64,000 bases of DNA from Deltaproteobacteria bacterium (GTDB taxonomy: Bacteria > UBA10199 > JACPAL01 > GCA-016699445), in NCBI GenBank assembly GCA_016699445.1, contig CP064976.1:2418001-2482000 (forward strand), read 5' to 3'. This document shows, piece after piece, positions 25,836-35,468 of this stretch. How positions within the stretch are numbered: position 1 is the first letter of the stretch; the number at the start of each line of letters is the position of its first letter. The position numbers were made by a program, and so were the translations under genes. The notes beneath the pieces were generated by a model. It searched no databases. It saw only the letters and a program-made list of their open reading frames with translations, and was not told where the DNA came from.

Positions 25836-27287
25836 ATGAAGAATGATTCTGCTGCTCCCCAAAATTGGGAAAGTAGTGATCCACTTGATCTCGTGACTCA
25901 AGCGGCACAAGCCAAAAAATCTGTCTCGTCTCTCTGGGTTGTCCTAAAAATCTTGTGGATGCCGAGATGATGTTGGGTTTTCTGCAAAAAGATGGTTTTG
26001 AATTTACCACACGTCCTGAAGAGAGTGATGTGATAGTTGTCAATACCTGTGGTTTTGTTGAAGACTCCAAGACAGAATCTATCGAACATCTTTTGGAAAT
26101 GTCGCTATAAAGAAGATGGCAATTGTCAGGTTTTGGTGGCTTCAGGTTGTTTGCCACAACGTTATAGTGAAGAGCTCGCTCATGAACTCCCTGAAGTTGA
26201 TATGTTTGTTGGAACAGGAGAGTTTGATAAGATTTCGGGATTACTCAAAAAAAGATTTGATATTAAACAATCAAAAAATACCAAAACTTCCAAGAAAACA
26301 AAAAATAATATTTTCCCAAAAGCTTTAATTAGTCGTGATCAGATTTTGCCAGATCCAGATCTTCCGCGTGTTTTAGCGACACCCAAGCACTATTCTTATG
26401 TTAAGATTTCAGAAGGCTGTTCTCATATTTGTAGTTTTTGTATTATTCCTGATATTCGAGGAAAGTTGATCAGTCGACCAATGGAATCGATTGTTTCTGA
26501 AGTGGAGCATTATGTCGCTGAAGGTGTGAAAGAGTTTAATCTCATTGCCCAAGATTTGAATGAATATGGTCGTGATTTAAAAAATGGAAGTAGCCTTTCG
26601 ATTCTTTTGCAAAAACTTAACAAGATACCTGGAGATTTTTGGATTCGCCCACATTACATGTATCCTTTGGAGTTTAATGATCGTTTGATTAATGTCATGC
26701 GTGATAGCGAACATATTTTAAAGTACGTCGACATGCCTCTTCAGCACATCAGCGAAAGGGTGTTAAGATCAATGAAGCGTGGGTCACCTTCACGTTATGT
26801 TAGACAAGTATTAACCAAATTAAAAAATGCGATGCCTGATTTGGCGATCCGAACAACTTTTATTGTCGGCTATCCTGGCGAGACTGAAGAAGAGTTTCAA
26901 GAACTGTGTAATTTTATTCAAGAGTACCAGTTTGATCGTGTAGGGGTTTTTAAATATTCACCTGAAGATGGTACTTCCGCTGCTCTTTTAGAGGAACAGG
27001 TTGAAGATGAGGTTAAAGAAGATCGCTATCATCGATTGATGCTTCTACAGCAGGAAATTTCTTTAAACAAAAACCGTGCTCTCGAAGGAAAAATTTTTAG
27101 AGCTATTTGCGAAGGTCCTTCCAAAGAACGTCCTCGCTTTTATCAAGGCCGCATTTATTCCCAATCTCCGGATATTGATGGTGTGACTTACTTGTCTGGT
27201 ACTGAGCCAAAAATAGGTGAGTTTGTTGATGTTAAAATTTTACGTGGAACTGAATACGATCTCTTTGCTCAAGTTTTACCTGTATAA
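25836..27287 (+). CDS. rimO: Ribosomal protein S12 methylthiotransferase RimO, two apparent frameshifts
   Basis: RimO is a radical SAM enzyme that adds a methylthio group to Asp89 of S12. It starts at ATG 25836 after ACGAGGT. A six-A run (25914-25919) is one base short; correction gives KKICLVSLGCPKNLVDAEMM, the N-terminal MTTase domain with its first cluster cysteines (also NTCGFV and ASGCLPQRY). A second break lies at 26101-26110, in a non-homopolymer stretch, between HLLEMS and YKEDGNCQVLVASG. The radical SAM motif CSHICSFCIIP and the C-terminal TRAM domain follow. The corrected length is about 484 residues including a roughly 30-residue N-terminal extension. Confidence 0.92.
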
Positions 27288-27303
27288 TTCAAGCCGAATC
27301 TTT

Positions 27304-28361
27304 TTAATTTGGATTCTCACCTTTTTCGTAAACTGAATTGGCCCGTCCAGCAATTAAAGGGTCTATGGTTGAGATATTCTCCAGTTTTTTACCTTTATAG
27401 TCCATCTTATGCAGAATATATCTCATGGCATTGAGTCGTGCTCGCTTTTTGCAATCTGATTTTATGACTACCCAAGGAGCATCTGCTGTATCCGTATGAA
27501 AAAACATGGCTTCCTTTGCCTTAGTATACTCCTCCCACTTATCTAAAGAGGCCATATCTACAGGGCTTAATTTCCATTGTTTGAGAGGGTGTTTTTCTCT
27601 TTCTTTAAATCTTCGTCTTTGTTCCTCACGGCTGACAGAAAACCAAAACTTGATTAAATGGACACCGCTTTTGACAAGCATGCGTTCAAATTCGGGTGTT
27701 TGTCTCATAAATTCCAGATACTCATCTTGAGTACAAAATCCCATGACACGCTCAACTCCCGAACGGTTGTCCAAGAACGGTCAAATAAAACGATTTCACC
27801 TGCTGTGGGAAGGTGTTCTGTATATCTTTGAAAGTACCATTCACCTTTTTCTTTTTCGCTAGGCTTATCCAAAGCGACAACGCGCGCGCCACGAGGGTTG
27901 AGGTGTTCCATGAAGCGTTTGATGGTACCTCCTTTTCCAGCAGCATCTCTCCCCTCAAAAATGATAACAATTCTCTGTTTGGTTTCTTTGACCCAGGCTT
28001 GAAGTTTTAGCAGTTCTACTTGAAGCTGATATTTTTGTTTTTCATAATTTTTGCGTGAAAGCCTGTTTTTATAAGGATAACCGCCTCGTCGCCAGTTTTC
28101 AGCTAATTCTTCATCTGGATCATTTTTGGCATCATAAGGTATTTCCTCTTCTTTGTATTTGAGTATACTTTTGAAGAGTTTTTTTATTTCCGGGATAGAA
28201 TACTTTTTTAAATAGTTTTGTAAAAATAAAGATTCCTCTCCTAAAGATGATTCAATAGCTTCTTGGATAGTGACGCGGCTCATCAATTTAGGATCGAGTG
28301 TGGCTGTTATAGGAATCGGTTTTGAGGTGATACGTACAGCTTTTTTAGGGTGTTTAATCAT
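27304..28361 (-). CDS. ppk2: Polyphosphate kinase 2 family protein, one apparent frameshift
   Basis: PPK2 enzymes phosphorylate nucleoside mono- or diphosphates with inorganic polyphosphate. The product has the Walker A segment IIFEGRDAAGKGGTIKRF, the Walker B segment LFDRSW, and the lid Arg-rich segment SREEQRRRFKEREKHPLKQW. The two halves are separated at 27770-27771: adding one T gives FDRSWYNRSGVERVMGF, the invariant PPK2 sequence. The corrected length is 352 residues, with a roughly 90-residue N-terminal extension before the core. The nucleotide specificity class is not assigned. It ends the operon that begins with squalene-hopene cyclase, 78 nt after the preceding gene. Confidence 0.9.
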
Positions 28362-28439
28362 AAATCGCCTCCATCAAGTCGAAAAAATCAGATTATAGTC
28401 AGAATATTGATACGTTTCAAGAGCCTCAATAAGATGATT

Positions 28440-29124
28440 TTAAATTGATAGTGATAGGTCGCTTTTTATGATTTCTGAATTTTCTATAAAACTGATACCT
28501 CGTATGGGTTTCTGACTTGTTTCAATTAAACAACGCGCTACAGATGAGGCTTTGACAAAACGGTATCGTTTTAGAGGCCCCACAAAGAGGGGAGATGAAG
28601 GTAGAAAATTTTTGTGAAAACTTTTCTAAATGTCGAATTTCGATACGTTCACCCAAGAGAAGACTTGGGCGCAAAATTACAAGATGATCAAAAGAAAGTT
28701 TTTGAAGGCTTTCTTCCATCTCAGCTTTGATCTTTAAGTAAAAACTCAGCGCGTTGATACTGGCGCCTATGGATGAAATGACGCCAAAAGTGGTGATACC
28801 GACAGAGCTGCAGGCGCGAGCGACATTGAGGACTAAGTCGTGATCCACATGACGAAAGGCTTCTTTAGATTTGGCTTTAGCCATAGTCGTGCCGAGGCAA
28901 CATAAGGCAATATCAGCGGGAAAATTTAGAATATTTTTGACAGATTCCAAATCAGAAAAATGAAATTTTGTTTTTGGAGAAGATGTTTCTACCGAGCGTC
29001 GTCCGATAACATCTATTTTAAAAATCTGAGGATTGTTTTCTAATTGTGTCAAAACTTCACGACCGACTAATCCCGTAGCACCAAACAAAACGACGCGAAG
29101 AGATTTTTTAAATTGAGTCATCAT
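28440..29124 (-). CDS. NAD(P)-binding Rossmann-fold protein (HTATIP2-like atypical SDR), one apparent frameshift
   Basis: The product has the dinucleotide-binding motif LFGATGLVGREVLTQL at its start, then IALCCLGTTMAKAKSKEAF and FGVISSIGA ... FYLKIKAEMEE, the YxxxK-type segment of atypical short-chain dehydrogenases resembling HTATIP2. After LRPSLLLGER the frame drifts at an A/T homopolymer junction (28605-28613); removing one base gives LPSSPLFVGPLKRYRFVKAS and a normal end at 28440, 227 residues in total. The substrate is unknown. It sits between the AsmA-like gene (14 nt upstream) and ppk2. Confidence 0.78.
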
Positions 29125-29138
29125 AGAAGTTTTTGTTT

Positions 29139-30231
29139 CTAATGAAACAATCCTTTCAATTTTCCAAATCCTGAATGGATCGTATCGCCAACTCCTCGGC
29201 CGATGTCTTGAAGGGCGTCAGATTCCTTGAATGAGGCCTGAGGTGAGGCCTTTGGCGCAGGCTTGGCTTAAGCTTGTGGTGATATGAAATTGAGGGTTGC
29301 GAATCGGGCCTGAGATGAGGATGTCGAGCTCAAGTGATCCACTTTTATTTTTGAGAGTGTCTAACACCGTATCCGCGGCAAATCCTGAAATCCGGTCTGC
29401 TTTTTAGTCACAACTAAATCATGAATGGAAACATGTGCTGGAGCTTTGAGAAAATCATTTTTACAGATGGCTTGAGATGTGAGTTGTAAAAACCTTTTGC
29501 AAAATGACAGGCAAGTCGGATTGGTAATAAGGAGAAAATTTTTGGAGGGAGATGTTTTTTAACGTGACCTCAGAAGTGAAATTTATTTTGGGTGATAAAA
29601 AATCTCCCGTTCCTTCCATGTGAAATTGACCATCTTCTTCAATATCCATGCTCGCTTCAAATTGGGTAGGAAGAGGATTGTCTTGTGTGGGGAGTTGGAG
29701 ATTTTTTATCAAAACATCAATGTCACTTAAATGTGTGCTGGTCGCAGGGTTTGAAACGAATTGATCTTCATAAATGATGTCTCCATCGGAGATGTCGATT
29801 TTTTCGACATTGAATGGCGTCATCCGTTTTTCATTTTTTCCACGATTAAGAAGAGGAAAACGACCTGATAATTCCCATATTCCATTAGGCGTTAAGGTAT
29901 AGTGAAATTTTGGAGAGATGATTTTAAGATTAATAGAAATTTCTTTTTTAAAAACCAGAAGGAGAGGGTTGGCTGTCAGTTTGAGGTATTGGATCGAAGC
30001 GATTTCTCCATCTGCAGCGTCGGGGCGGTCTGGATGAAAAATTTTAAAATCATTCAAGACGATTGTAGAAGTCAAAAAATGAATCTCAGCACTTGAGAGT
30101 GTCACTTTTGTTTTAAGAAGCTCCTGAGCTTTGGATTGGGCAAATTGAGAAATAAAAAGTCGGCTAATTAACGGAACGAAAAAAATAAAACTGATAACAA
30201 CAATAAGAATAGCTGTGATAAGTTTTTTCAT
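29139..30231 (-). CDS. AsmA/DUF748-like envelope protein, several frame breaks
   Basis: The product starts with one signal-anchor helix (MKKLITAILIVVISFIFFV), then an AsmA/DUF748-like beta-repeat region (KTKVTLSSAEIHFLTSTIVL, VEKIDISDGDIIYEDQFV). AsmA-like proteins span the periplasm and are linked to lipid transport or outer-membrane homeostasis. The intact frame ends near 29461, but coding sequence clearly continues in other frames (SQAICKNDFLKAPAHVSIHD; ISGFAADTVLDTLKNKSGSL; LQDIGRGVGDTIHSGFGKLK) to a stop at 29139. At least three indels (near 29480, 29402 and 29230-29270) are needed. The product is about 363 residues if repaired. It starts 3 nt after the metallo-beta-lactamase-fold gene. 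With this many breaks, genuine decay cannot be excluded. Confidence 0.65.
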
Positions 30232-30234
30232 GTG

Positions 30235-31197
30235 TCAGTATTTTCTTGAATCAACCCACGTTTCACCAAAGTTTAAAACTTTGAAATGATTTTGAGAAAT
30301 TTTATGAGAAATCATGGCTTGTTTGAGATGAGTGATGGGTTCATCGATGGCTTCATCGGTTAAGTGAAATGTCCCAAAATGCATGGCGATACTGAGCTCA
30401 CTTTTTAGATCCAGATGAGCTTGCACGGCTTCAGCAGGATTCATGTGTTGTTCTTTCATGAACCAACGTGGCTCATAAGCCCCAATTGGCAACAGTGATA
30501 CTGTAGGACTTCCAAGTCGTTTATAAATTTCGGAAAAATGAGACCCATACCCTGTGTCACCAGCGTGATAAATTTTGTGTCCGTTTTGTTCGATTAAAAA
30601 ACTTCCCCATAAAGCTTTGTTGCGATCCCAAAAACCACGTGCTGACCAATGTTCGGCAGGTGTGAGTGTGATGCGTACCTCATGATCGAGACTCTCCCAC
30701 CAATCGAGCTCATGAATATTTTTAATCCCAGCTTTGTGAAGATAAATGGCATTTCGAAGAGGGACAACAAAGAGAGGCTTGGATCTTTTATAGAGAGCTT
30801 TAAGCGAAGGGATGTCCATATGATCGTAATGATTGTGTGTCACCAGAACGATATCGATCTTGGGCAAGTCGGCGATCGAGACTGCAGGAGGTCGCACACG
30901 GTGAGGTCCGGCAAAAGCAAACGGGCTTGCCCGGTTTGAAAAAATAGGATCCGTGATGAGGTGAGTCGTATGTGTTTGAATGAGGAACGTATCGTGGTTG
31001 ATGTAGGTGAGGGCAGCTTCATGAGATTTAAGTTTTGAAGGAATCTGGTGTTCAAAATCTTGTTTAATCCACTTCGGCCAAGGCATGGGTTGTCGTGTCC
31101 GTGACCAATGAATGACTTCTTTCAATTTTTTGCGCCCACGTCCTGAAGGATTGAAAAAAGTTTTCCCGTTAAAATGATCTGAGATTTTAACGTTCAC
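30235..31197 (-). CDS. Metallo-beta-lactamase-fold hydrolase, NAPE-PLD-like
   Basis: The 320-residue product has the zinc-binding motif THNHYDHMDIPSL, the third-ligand histidine in TPAEHWSARGFWDRN, YHAGDTGYG and a final MHFGTF. This arrangement matches the NAPE-hydrolysing phospholipase D-like branch of the fold (bacterial members are often annotated as Zn-dependent hydrolases). A role on a phospholipid or other membrane lipid is an inference from the family and from its position directly after squalene-hopene cyclase, whose 3' end it overlaps by 11 nt. It is intact. Confidence 0.82.
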   Translation of the reverse strand: MNVKISDHFNGKTFFNPSGRGRKKLKEVIHWSRTRQPMPWPKWIKQDFEHQIPSKLKSHEAALTYINHDTFLIQTHTTHLITDPIFSNRASPFAFAGPHRVRPPAVSIADLPKIDIVLVTHNHYDHMDIPSLKALYKRSKPLFVVPLRNAIYLHKAGIKNIHELDWWESLDHEVRITLTPAEHWSARGFWDRNKALWGSFLIEQNGHKIYHAGDTGYGSHFSEIYKRLGSPTVSLLPIGAYEPRWFMKEQHMNPAEAVQAHLDLKSELSIAMHFGTFHLTDEAIDEPITHLKQAMISHKISQNHFKVLNFGETWVDSRKY

Positions 31198-33178
31198 AAG
31201 CTTTTTGATATTTAGCTAAAGCTAAGAGCGGAAAGTATTGAGCATAGCCGTGATAACGGATGTAAAAATGACCTGGAAATCCAGTGCCCGTAAAATAATT
31301 TTCATCCCAACCACCTTCGGCATTTTGATGATCGATTAACCATTGCACTCCGCGAGAGACGTGTGTGGAATGAGCTTCTCCAGCTGCAATCAAGCCCATA
31401 ATGGCCCAAGCTGTTTGTGAGGCTGTTGATTCAGCAAGAGGTGTGTAACGATGATCCAGATCTGATTGGCAAGATTCTCCCCAACCTCCATCTTCGTTTT
31501 GAACGGACTTAAGCCATGCAAGTGCGCGTTGCGCTGGAAGCGCTTTCATATTTTCACCGACAGCCGCCAGTCCTTGCAAAACACACCACGTGCCATAAAT
31601 AAAATTAACTCCCCAACGTCCTCGCCATGCTCCAAATCTTTCCTGATTTTCATAAATGAAAGCGAGTGCGCTGCGTACAATAGGATTGTCTTTGCGGTAA
31701 CCAAACAAAGAAAGTGTTTCAATGACACGACCTGTAATATCAGCAGTAGGAGGGTCCAAGCAGGCTCCATGATCTGAAAATGGAATGTCATTAACCCATT
31801 CAGATAAATTGTCTTTGTCAAAAGCCGCCCACCCACCGTTTTGAGACTGCATGCTCAAAACCCACGAGACGGCACGCAAAAGAGTACCTTGTTTTTCTTT
31901 GGTGGGAAGATCGACCTGAATAAGAAATTGAAGAGCTTGAATGGTATCGTCGATATCAGGAAATGAATCGTTTTGAAATTCGAATCCCCAGCCACTGGCG
32001 ACACCCTTAGGATTTTTAAAACGCCAATCTCCGCGATACTCTGTGACTTCTTGTTCCATTAGATAGCGGGCTGATTTAAGTAATGCAGGATGAGAGGTTG
32101 GGAGACCTGATTCTACAAGTGCGCATGTGGTCCATGGTGTATCCCAGTGAGGAGAAATACAACATTGCTGATGCACAAACTCAGACTTGGTATCTACAGT
32201 CAATTTGCCTTTTTTAATTAAAGACGGTGGGAGATCATTCGGATAGCGTTGTTGAAATCTTTTTAATCCTGATAAGGCCTTAGAAATCGTTGGATCAGAA
32301 TTGGGATAACCCATCGCATGGAGAGCCATTACAGAATAAGCCATGGCTGGATAGATATCTTCCGTGTGCTCAATATGTTCGCGAATCCACTCTTCAGCCA
32401 CACGATGAGCAATCTTTTTTCCAGGATGCCAAGGAAGTTTTCCTAAAAGCTTGAGAGCTCGATTGACTTCGACCAAGAGATTTGTGCGATTAAAAAATCC
32501 GTTGGATTTAACAAAATCAAATTTTCTTTTTGTAGGGGGTTCAACATAGAGTTCATCAAGATTAAAAGAAACTTTTTGAGTGGCTTTGAGATCTCCTAAA
32601 ATAAGAAGGGGAACAATCGACGCCCGTGCCCAGCTAGAAAATTCATAAATGGAAACACCACTTTTGGCAGGTAGAAGCATAAACCAAATTGGCATTGCTG
32701 GACAGATATCCCACGAGACCAACCCTAAAAGGGCCAAATGAATGCGCGAAAACATGCGTACTTGAGTGAGTCCGCCATTTATTAAAATAAACTCGCGAGC
32801 TCTTTCTAATGCCGGCTCGTTGGTATCAAAACCGGCTAAACGCAAAGAGAGGTAGCATTCTACTGTTGTTGAGAGATCTCCAGCACCTTTATAAAAAAGA
32901 GGCCAAGAACCATCGGGTTGTTGCAGAGATAAAATGCGTGCAGCCAAACCTTTTTGAGTGTTTTTGTCTACAGCACCCATGAAATGCATGAGTTGTATGT
33001 ATCCGGCGTCAATCGTTTCATTGGCCTCCAGAGTAAACCACCACCAACCGTCGGAGGATTGAAGATCGAGAAGATAGTCTTGTGATCTTGAAATAGTTTT
33101 TTGAAGAGTATTTTCTTCAATAGAAAAAGGTTCGTAAGAAGATGCCAAAGTTAGATGTTTCTCGTGTTTTTTCGACAT
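31187..33178 (-). CDS. shc: Squalene-hopene cyclase
   Basis: The enzyme cyclises squalene to hopene, the first committed step of hopanoid synthesis, at the inner membrane. The 663-residue product shows the catalytic DXDD motif as DIDDT (near residue 410), several QW repeats (QSQNGGWAAFDKDN, QNEDGGWGESC, QNAEGGWDENY) and the end GTGFPGHFYIRYHGYAQYFP. Its length is standard and the gene is intact. It is the first large gene of a minus-strand operon with the metallo-beta-lactamase-fold, AsmA-like and NAD(P)-binding genes and ppk2. No squalene synthase or hopanoid-modifying hpn gene is visible in this window. Confidence 0.95.
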   Translation of the reverse strand: MSKKHEKHLTLASSYEPFSIEENTLQKTISRSQDYLLDLQSSDGWWWFTLEANETIDAGYIQLMHFMGAVDKNTQKGLAARILSLQQPDGSWPLFYKGAGDLSTTVECYLSLRLAGFDTNEPALERAREFILINGGLTQVRMFSRIHLALLGLVSWDICPAMPIWFMLLPAKSGVSIYEFSSWARASIVPLLILGDLKATQKVSFNLDELYVEPPTKRKFDFVKSNGFFNRTNLLVEVNRALKLLGKLPWHPGKKIAHRVAEEWIREHIEHTEDIYPAMAYSVMALHAMGYPNSDPTISKALSGLKRFQQRYPNDLPPSLIKKGKLTVDTKSEFVHQQCCISPHWDTPWTTCALVESGLPTSHPALLKSARYLMEQEVTEYRGDWRFKNPKGVASGWGFEFQNDSFPDIDDTIQALQFLIQVDLPTKEKQGTLLRAVSWVLSMQSQNGGWAAFDKDNLSEWVNDIPFSDHGACLDPPTADITGRVIETLSLFGYRKDNPIVRSALAFIYENQERFGAWRGRWGVNFIYGTWCVLQGLAAVGENMKALPAQRALAWLKSVQNEDGGWGESCQSDLDHRYTPLAESTASQTAWAIMGLIAAGEAHSTHVSRGVQWLIDHQNAEGGWDENYFTGTGFPGHFYIRYHGYAQYFPLLALAKYQKACER

Positions 33179-33266
33179 AATAAAGGCGCGTAAGTACTTG
33201 AGGTATTGGTACCTGTCAACGGAGTGCTTTTAAAGAACAGTCGACCAGTAGAGTAAGGCGAGATGG

Positions 33267-33524
33267 TTAGTTAGGAATCGCGTCAGGTCTGATTTGAGAA
33301 ACGATACGATCGGAGAGACTGAGAAGTTTGTTGGCGGCTTCCCATTCTTTGTCGTCGATGTAGACACCGGACTCGATCAGCAGATGATTGAATCGATGAC
33401 TGCAAATATCGTTTTGAGCAATGGCAATACAGAGATCGATCAGTGCTTTTTCTTGCATGATTCTTTCTTGTACCGCTTTGTTTTGAACAAATTTCCCTTG
33501 CGGGAACCTTTCTTGTTTTCTCAT
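33267..33524 (-). CDS. Hypothetical protein
   Basis: The 85-residue product starts MRKQERFPQGKFVQNKAVQE. I choose ATG 33524 because GGGGAGGAAAG is immediately upstream; a longer in-frame start at 33581 would place the gene over the palindrome at 33564-33581. The product is soluble and mixed helical, with two cysteines (LCIAIAQNDICSHRF) and a stretch YIDDKEWEAANKLL. I do not recognise a family. It may be a small regulator, given the operator-like repeats upstream, but no DNA-binding motif is evident. Confidence 0.5.
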   Translation of the reverse strand: MRKQERFPQGKFVQNKAVQERIMQEKALIDLCIAIAQNDICSHRFNHLLIESGVYIDDKEWEAANKLLSLSDRIVSQIRPDAIPN

Positions 33525-33552
33525 CTTTCCTCCCCCTGAAAAGATTTTGTCG

Positions 33553-33622
33553 TTGACCAACTGATGACCATATATGGTCATTTTTATTTCTAAGATTTAG
33601 GAGAGAGAAAATACTTGGTCAA
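33553..33622. promoter_or_regulatory. Cluster of TGACCA-type operator-like sites
   Basis: A perfect 18-bp palindrome, ATGACCATATATGGTCAT, lies at 33564-33581. It is flanked by TTGACCAA (33553-33560) and its reverse complement TTGGTCAA (33615-33622). On the minus strand, TTGACC (33622-33617) with TAAATC 17 nt further downstream is a plausible promoter for the hypothetical gene at 33267-33524. Repeated symmetric half-sites suggest a transcription factor binding region between this gene and the divergent kinase. Confidence 0.45.
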
Positions 33623-33747
33623 CAGAAAGTTTTGAAAAATCGAACAAATTCAAGAGATTGTGCAGCGCGTTAGAGGTGAGCTGTAAAAAGATGTTTAAGA
33701 CATTACTCAATTCTTTTGTCTTGCCAGCCATCTCTTAAAAGCTGAAA

Positions 33748-35468
33748 TTGTCAGACCCTATGTTTCAACCCACCCGACTTGGTCGGTATTTATTGCTCAA
33801 AAAGATTGCTACCGGCGGCATGGCGGAAATTTTTTTGGCGAAGCTCGAAGGGGCGGCTGGGTTTGAGAAGTATGTCATTATCAAAAAGATTTTGCCTCAG
33901 TGGTCTCAAGATCCTCAGTTTATTTCGATGTTGATTGATGAAGCGAAGATTTCGGTTCAGCTCAATCATCCATCTATTGTTCAAATTTATGAATTAGGTC
34001 GAGAAGAAGATACTTATTATATTGTGATGGAATATGTTCAGGGTGTGGATGTGAGGAAACTTTTGGCCAAGTGTCAGGCGCTTAAAAAAAAGATTCCTCA
34101 GGAAATAGCTCTCTTTATCATCTGTGAGATTTTGGAAGCTCTAGGTTATGCCCATGTCAAAAAAGATAGTCAGGGACATCCTTTAGAAATTATCCATCGC
34201 GATATCTCTCCTCAAAATATTTTAGTGTCGATGGAAGGCGCGGTAAAGCTCACTGATTTTGGAATCGCCAAAGCTGCTTCTCGTCATCAGGAAACAATGA
34301 CGGGTGTACTCAAAGGAAAATTTGCCTACATGTCACCTGAGCAAGCGGGACAGTTGCCCATGGATCATCGGAGTGATTTGTATGCTTTGGCAATTGTTCT
34401 TTATGAGCTTCTCACTCAAGAACGTCTGTTTTATAGAGGATCTGATATCGAAACTCTCGATCGTGTGCGTCGTGGACAGATTTCGTTTTCCGAAAATGCT
34501 GAAAAAAATATTCCTGAAAAATTAAAAGAAATTTTACTCAAAGCTTTAGCTCTTAAGATGGAAGATCGTTATCTCGACGCTCATTTGTTTCGAGATGATT
34601 TGATCAGTTATGTGAGAAAATTTGGAAAAGATTTGCGACGTGACCGGATGGCTGATTTTGTCCGTGAACTTTTGCTGATGAGCTCCAAGCTGAGCTTCTG
34701 GATGTGGTGAATGAAACACGCTTGGTGAATGCTGAGACAGCCAGTGTGGCTCAAAAAGATTTTAAGGGTTTGGAAGTCACTTCAGAAAAAGTTTTAGAGA
34801 ACACTCGGGAAAATATAGGTGGTAATCAGGAAATTTTGGTTACACGTATTTTAACTCAAGAGTCCGATTTGATTTCACATGAAATCAATGATTCTTTAGA
34901 TAAGTCGCGATTTAAAGCTTTTATTGTTGTGATTTTATCGATGACACTTTTAGGGTATTTTTTATTAAAAGAAGACATTGATAAAGGAGCTGTTATTTTA
35001 CCCAAACCATCTCCTGTAGTGATAACAAAAAAAACTCTAAAGCCTCCTGAAGTACAAGGTGACGCGAGCTTAAAAAACGTCTTGCCCATTTCATCTCCAA
35101 GTTCTCCCTCGTCATCTGCGGGCCCTACAAAGACTGATTCAAAATCAGAAGTTTCAAAGTTAGAAAATTTAAAAAAAGAGAAAGTTGTAGAACTAAAAAA
35201 AGAAAATACAAAGAATGGGAAAGTGGGTTTTGTCAGTGTGCAAGCTCTTCCATGGGGATTTGTTAAAATTGATGGGCAAGCTATCCAAGAAACTCCTGTC
35301 ATAAAAAAGTCTCTTACGGTAGGTGTGCATACTCTCGAAGTGGTTTATGAGCCTGATGACTCTCATTTGAAAACATCGATTGATGTAAAAGAAAATGAAG
35401 AGATGATGTGTGTCGCCACTTTTAAGTCATCTACTAATGCTGGGGAAAGGAAAATACGATGTCACTGA
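33748..35468 (+). CDS. Ser/Thr protein kinase with transmembrane segment and PEGA domain, one apparent frameshift
   Basis: This is a Hanks-type kinase. The N-terminal catalytic domain (about 10-290) has the glycine loop IATGGMAEIF, the lysine in YVIIKKI, the catalytic loop IIHRDISPQNIL, DFGIAK and YMSPEQ. A four-T run (34670-34673) is one base short; correction gives RELFADELQAELLDVVNE and joins the rest: one transmembrane helix (AFIVVILSMTLLGYFLL), a Ser/Pro and Lys-rich linker, and a PEGA-type domain (VSVQALPWGFVKIDGQAI) ending at 35468. The start is TTG 33748 or ATG 33760; neither has a strong ribosome-binding site. It overlaps the first M16 peptidase gene by 10 nt. Confidence 0.9.

Noticed and set aside
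34856..35302. Minus-strand open frame of 148 codons in the kinase gene
   Set aside because: It is antisense to the Ser/Lys-rich linker, and its Phe/Ser runs are the complement of Lys/Glu codons.
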